Source: Trichobilharzia regenti
Lineage: Eukaryota > Platyhelminthes > Trematoda > Strigeidida > Schistosomatidae
Length of the DNA: 64,000 nucleotides
NCBI GenBank assembly: GCA_944472135.2
Contig: OX235267.1
Location: 18,211,452-18,275,451, forward strand
Direction: 5' to 3'
Shown piece after piece: positions 60,607-64,000 of the stretch. The position numbers were made by a program, and so were the translations under genes. The stretch's first letter is position 1. Each line of letters starts with the position of its first letter. The notes beneath the pieces are model-generated. The model was not told the origin of the DNA and searched no databases. It worked only from the letters and a program-made list of their open reading frames with translations.

Positions 60607-60930
60607 TCAGAAATAATAGTACGAGTGTTATTGACCCATTGCAATTATGTGGGAAATACGACTGCTTATACGAGTGTTTTTTATAGTAATTATAAGTTAC
60701 TTGTTAGAATGTCTTGATGTGTTTGAATTGAAATAGAATTTTAAGATTATTTATTATCTTCTTCTGATTCGACTAGTAGCAGTAATACGAGTGTTATTGA
60801 TCAGTTATTATCAGACGGGAGATACGAGTGTTTTAATGGTCATAATAAGTTATTTATTAGGATGTTGTGATGTGTTTGAATTGAAATAGAAATTTAAGAT
60901 TAGTTATTATCCTCTTCTGATTTGACTTGA
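60607..60930. repeat. imperfect tandem duplication at the Penelope 3' end
   Basis: Units with ATACGAGTGTTATTGA, GATGTGTTTGAATTGAAATAG and CTTCTGATT(C/T)GACT occur at about 60619-60775 and 60785-60930, with a period of 153-166 bp. The second unit includes the last codons of the GIY-YIG frame. Confidence 0.75.
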
Positions 60931-61349
60931 GGTAATAACATCTTCCATATTTCTGGTACTTGCATTGAATCATTTCTGTCACATGTGTTGGGTGTAGACT
61001 CGATGAATAAGGATTCCGTAATCAACCTCTCTCTCCACCTACCTATATTACTTTTTAGAATTATAAACCTATCCCACTCTATTGTGTGGTTATTTGTTAT
61101 TGAGTGAAGTGCAATAGCTGAGCTTTTTTCTAAATTACTTATCTTTTCAGGGTCGACCATTCATACTTTAGCTAAATTCTTATGTTCTGATAATCTGACT
61201 ATCCCTGACCTACCAGTTTGACCTATGTAGCTGACCTCACAATCGTTGCAAGGTATTTTGTAAATTATGTTATTTTGTCTAATTGGGTCCACCGGGTCTT
61301 TTAGCCTACAGAGCTCGTCTCTGAGTGAGTTTGTAGGTTTAAATGCCAC
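60900..61349 (-). pseudogene. Penelope-like GIY-YIG endonuclease
   Basis: It follows the linker FKPTNSLRDELCRLKDPVDP with the GIY-YIG core NIIYKIPCNDCEVSYIGQTG and RLSEHKNLAKV. One TGA (about 61161) interrupts before MVDPEKISNLEKSSAIALHS, ITNNHTIEWDR, RERLITESLFIES (conserved Glu) and PEIWKMLLPQ. The domain nicks target DNA for reverse transcription. The same domain, without the stop, is seen at 17352-17940. Confidence 0.88.
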
Positions 61350-61734
61350 CCAAATTCCTGCTTTATTTAGAATCCTACGTAGGGTCTCAGATGTCCCCCC
61401 TTTCTATGGTATAACTGTAGGTGACTTATATTCTCTCTTATTTATGTTATTATTACTAGTTTCACAATTAATTTTATTTTTCTTTTGGCCTTTTTCGATC
61501 TTCCTAATGAATTTTATAGGATAGTTATTTAACACCAAAGCCTCTTCTATCTGTTTTATTTCATTATTTAAGTCTTTTTCTGTGCTACTTAGTGCCACTG
61601 CTCGGTTTGTTAAACACTTAACTAAGCCTGCCTTAACAGTCAACGGATGAGAGGAATTAAAGTCTAAGTATCTATTAGAATGAGTTGGTTTTCTATACAC
61701 ACTAGTGTGCAGTTTACCTTCTATTCGTTTTATT

Positions 61735-62664
61735 TTACAATCTAACAGCTATTTCTTCTTGTTCATTTTCCGATTCAAATGTGAATTTTATTCCCTCTAC
61801 TTGTGAGTTTATGTGTGTCAATAACCTAGAGATATGTTCCGTTTTTAACACTGTGAAAGTGTCATCCACATATCTCCCCCATATTTTTGGAGTAGGATTA
61901 AACGTATTAAGAGCACTACTTTCCCAGCTGTCCATAAATATGTCTGCTACAATAGGTGATATTGGTGATCCCATTGCCACACCTTCTGCCTGTTAATTTA
62001 TTTTGCCTCGAAATTTAAAGATAGTGGATGTGAGGCATAAGTGAATCCCTAAAATAATTTGTTCAATGGGCAGCTTCGTCCTATGATTCAGTTCAGGATC
62101 CTCAGTTAGTTCTTTTTTAACTGCTTCTAAAGCCATATTGACTGGTATATTAGTATAAAGACTAGTTATATCAAAACTAACCATTGTTTCATCCTTCGCT
62201 TGTTGAATGTCATTTATTTTATTCTTCATCTCATATGAATTAGTTAGTCTGGAATTTGAACGATTTCTAAGGGGACAAAATATTAGAGCTAAGTGTTTTG
62301 ATAACTCATAATTGGGGGTATTTCTAAGATCTACTATTGGTCTTATGGGGTGGCCTGGCTTATGTATTTTAATAGTACCATATATTCTACTAGCATTATT
62401 AGTTTTAGGCATTAAATTAAACCATTTAGACTCACCTAGCGACGGCTTCATTTTGCGCACCGGTTCTGCTGTAGATTTCTTAACCTTATTCATCATTGTA
62501 TCTACAGGCTTCCTCATTTCTTCATATGGATCCGTCTGAATATGTTCAGTAACTTTTTTGATATGGTCAGATTTATTCAGAACCATGGTGGCGTTTCCTT
62601 TGTCAGCTTTAGCGATGACAATATTTTTATCCTGTTTCAGACTAATTAAAGCTTCTCTCTCCAA
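61735..62664 (-). pseudogene. Penelope-like reverse transcriptase
   Basis: It starts MEREALISLKQDKNIVIAKA with the Penelope block DKGNATMVLNKSDHIKKV, then SRIYGTIKIHKPGHPIRPIV, SFDITSLYTNIPVNMALEAV (first catalytic Asp) and CLTSTIFKFRGKIN. One in-frame TAA (at 61993-61995) precedes QAEGVAMGSPISPIVADIF and the catalytic GRYVDDTFTVLK. A frameshift near 61738 leads to LHTSVYRKPTHSNRYLDFNS. Apart from the single stop and the frameshift the domain is intact. It would copy RNA into DNA at nicked targets. Confidence 0.9.
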
Positions 62665-62796
62665 TTTTGTTAAGTTTGATTTTGCTTTCTTTTGATTTTT
62701 CAGGGTTAATGCACATTGTGATCTGACCTCTTCTTCTGTTGTCTTACCTATTGAACCTAGTGCTACTTCTATGTGAGGAATAACATCCTCTGGTTT

Positions 62797-63465
62797 TTAT
62801 TTATTAACTGTTACGTTGAAATTTAACCATTTCTCAAGTACTTTTATCTCAATAGAGCTTAGTTCTCTTGATGAGAGGTTGATCCCCCATTTTGTTCTGT
62901 TCATAGAGGATGAAGTGCTGACATCAGTTTCATTTGTTGTGTTCTTTCCTTCAATTAGTTTGTTGAATTTTTTGATTTGTGTGGTTTTTGATTTTCTTAC
63001 GGCTGATTCTCTAGCTTTTTTGGATGTTTCAACAACGATTGCATAGTCTTTGTCATTGACCATACATTTGAGTTTTTGTTTGAGTTTTTCGATTTCGTTT
63101 CGAATATTAATTAGTTTCACAGTAATTCAATGTAGTTCTTCTCTTAGACATAATCTACTGAGATGTTCAGCTGCTGATGATATTTCCTTTGAAGTAATTG
63201 GAGTGCGTATGCGTAAATATTTTGGAATTATATGACATTTTAAACATCGTCTATTAAAAATCCGATGGTTTGTGAATCTTGCTTCTGTTTTAGAAAGTCG
63301 TGTGAGTTTATTGATAAGCTTCCCGGTAGGAAGACCATATGTATTAATGATATAAGTATAAAACTTGGGGACTGTGGTAGAGTATAAGTCCATTATGGAT
63401 AAGATTTTATTTCGATAAATCACACACTCTTGCACAGTTATATTAACTGATGACGTTTCGAGCAC
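62797..63465 (-). pseudogene. Penelope-like N-terminal region (two frames)
   Basis: Frame 63465-63127 begins within the terminal repeat (MLETSSVNITVQECVIYRNK) and continues KLTRLSKTEARFTNHRIFNR. Frame 63120-62797 is Lys-rich, coiled-coil-like (NEIEKLKQKLKCMV) and ends TKWGINLSSRELSSIEIKVL and EKWLNFNVT, a block that precedes the RT in this class. One stop separates them. No catalytic function is expected for this part. Confidence 0.75.
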
Positions 63466-63671
63466 AAACTATTGCTCATAATCATATCAAGCAACTCACA
63501 AAAATTTTTTCTTTCATTTATATACATGGGTGTGTGTGAGAGTTAGTTGATATGATTATGAGCAATAGTTTGTGCTCGAAACGTCATCAGTTAATATAAA
63601 GGTGCAAGAATGTGTCATTCATCGAAATAAAATCTTATCCATAATGGACATAAACTCTACCACAGTCCCCA
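63396..63671. repeat. inverted pair of Penelope terminal repeats
   Basis: TATGGATAAGATTTTATTTC at 63396 and its inverse ending 63643 bound two arms of ~130 bp around a short unpaired centre near 63535. The outer sequence (CTACCACAGTCCCCATG) continues the symmetry to about 63671. Confidence 0.85.
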
Positions 63672-64000
63672 TGTCAATGTAGTTGAAGATTGAACGATCA
63701 ATTCCTGGTTGTTTGCTCAAAACCAACTTCCCCAATTTTCGCGGAGGCATCAATACGACAGTCATCGTCTCATCGGTCGCTGTTCAGAAAGAAGTCAGCA
63801 GTAAACCGTCACAAGTAATATTGTGATTTATTATTGTAATTGTATTATTGTAATATTTGTTCACAGACCTAGTAAAAACACTATTTTTATATGTTGGTGT
63901 AACAATAGCGAATCCTCGAGTCACCAATTGGTGTTTTGGTTTTTTCGTCCGTTATTACCAAGCGTTTCTGAGAAACTTCAAGGAACAGCATGAGTCCCAG
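63672..64000. other. unrecognised right edge
   Basis: No gene or named element was recognised. The phrase GTGTAACAATAGCGAATCC near 63898 followed by CACCAATTGGTG could be an LTR edge but cannot be supported within the window. Confidence 0.35.

Larger units (their letters stand above)
60420..63671 (-). mobile_element. Penelope-like element with terminal repeats, near full length
   Basis: Direct terminal repeats at 60420-60557 and 63396-63531 (about three differences) flank, on the minus strand, an N-terminal region (63465-62797), the RT (62664-61735), a linker, and the GIY-YIG endonuclease (61349-60900). A third copy of the repeat follows inverted at 63543-63671. This matches the pseudo-LTR architecture of Penelope-like elements. 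Several stops and a frameshift show it is inactive. Confidence 0.92.

Overview
The window is eukaryotic. It has GT-AG introns of 2-6 kb, A+T-rich intergenic DNA, many microsatellites and a dense, layered load of retroelements. The repeat content points to a blood fluke (Schistosoma): tRNA-headed SINEs carrying hammerhead-ribozyme cores (SM-alpha type), RTE-like and CR1-like LINEs, and Penelope-like elements with GIY-YIG endonucleases. The sequence alone does not settle the species.

Only two host genes are visible. The first, on the plus strand, is the 3' part of a Src-family tyrosine kinase: four exons at 7189-7506, 9532-9788, 16016-16174 and 20983-21651. They give the second half of SH2, a complete kinase domain and an unusual Asn/His-rich C-terminal tail. 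The SH3 and first SH2 exons must lie upstream of the window. The second, on the minus strand, is a complete two-exon survivin-like BIR protein of 174 codons (34478-34275 and 32244-31924). All four zinc ligands are present with survivin spacing.

Layout. 1-7188: RTE remnants, SINEs and a Penelope-like composite bounded by inverted repeats. 7189-21651: the kinase gene; its introns hold RTE tails, a young internally deleted LTR element, a Penelope-like fragment between inverted repeats, a fold-back Penelope copy, LINE pieces and SINEs. 21652-25640: kinase 3' flank and scattered repeats. 25641-31547: two head-to-tail LINE copies bracketed by about 220-bp inverted repeats. 31924-34478: survivin gene, with a SINE and solo LTRs in its intron. 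35000-43430: SINEs, an RTE copy, a 474-bp-arm Penelope palindrome and an internally deleted Ty3/gypsy element with two LTR copies in inverted orientation. 43440-60420: nested RTE and CR1-like LINEs in both orientations. 60420-63671: a nearly full-length but broken Penelope-like element with direct terminal repeats and an inverted third copy.

The most notable signals are these. (1) A textbook -1 frameshift cassette joins ORF1 and ORF2 of the CR1-like LINE: slippery A AAA AAC, a 7-nt spacer and a 9-bp hairpin, on the minus strand at 47092-47056. (2) A hammerhead-like fold in the Penelope terminal repeats has covarying stems. (3) Penelope copies repeatedly show a fold-back architecture. (4) A 936-bp inverted duplication of an RTE segment is almost identical over 19 kb. 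The retroelements are mostly dead and do not form a pathway with the two host genes; they mainly expand introns and flanks.
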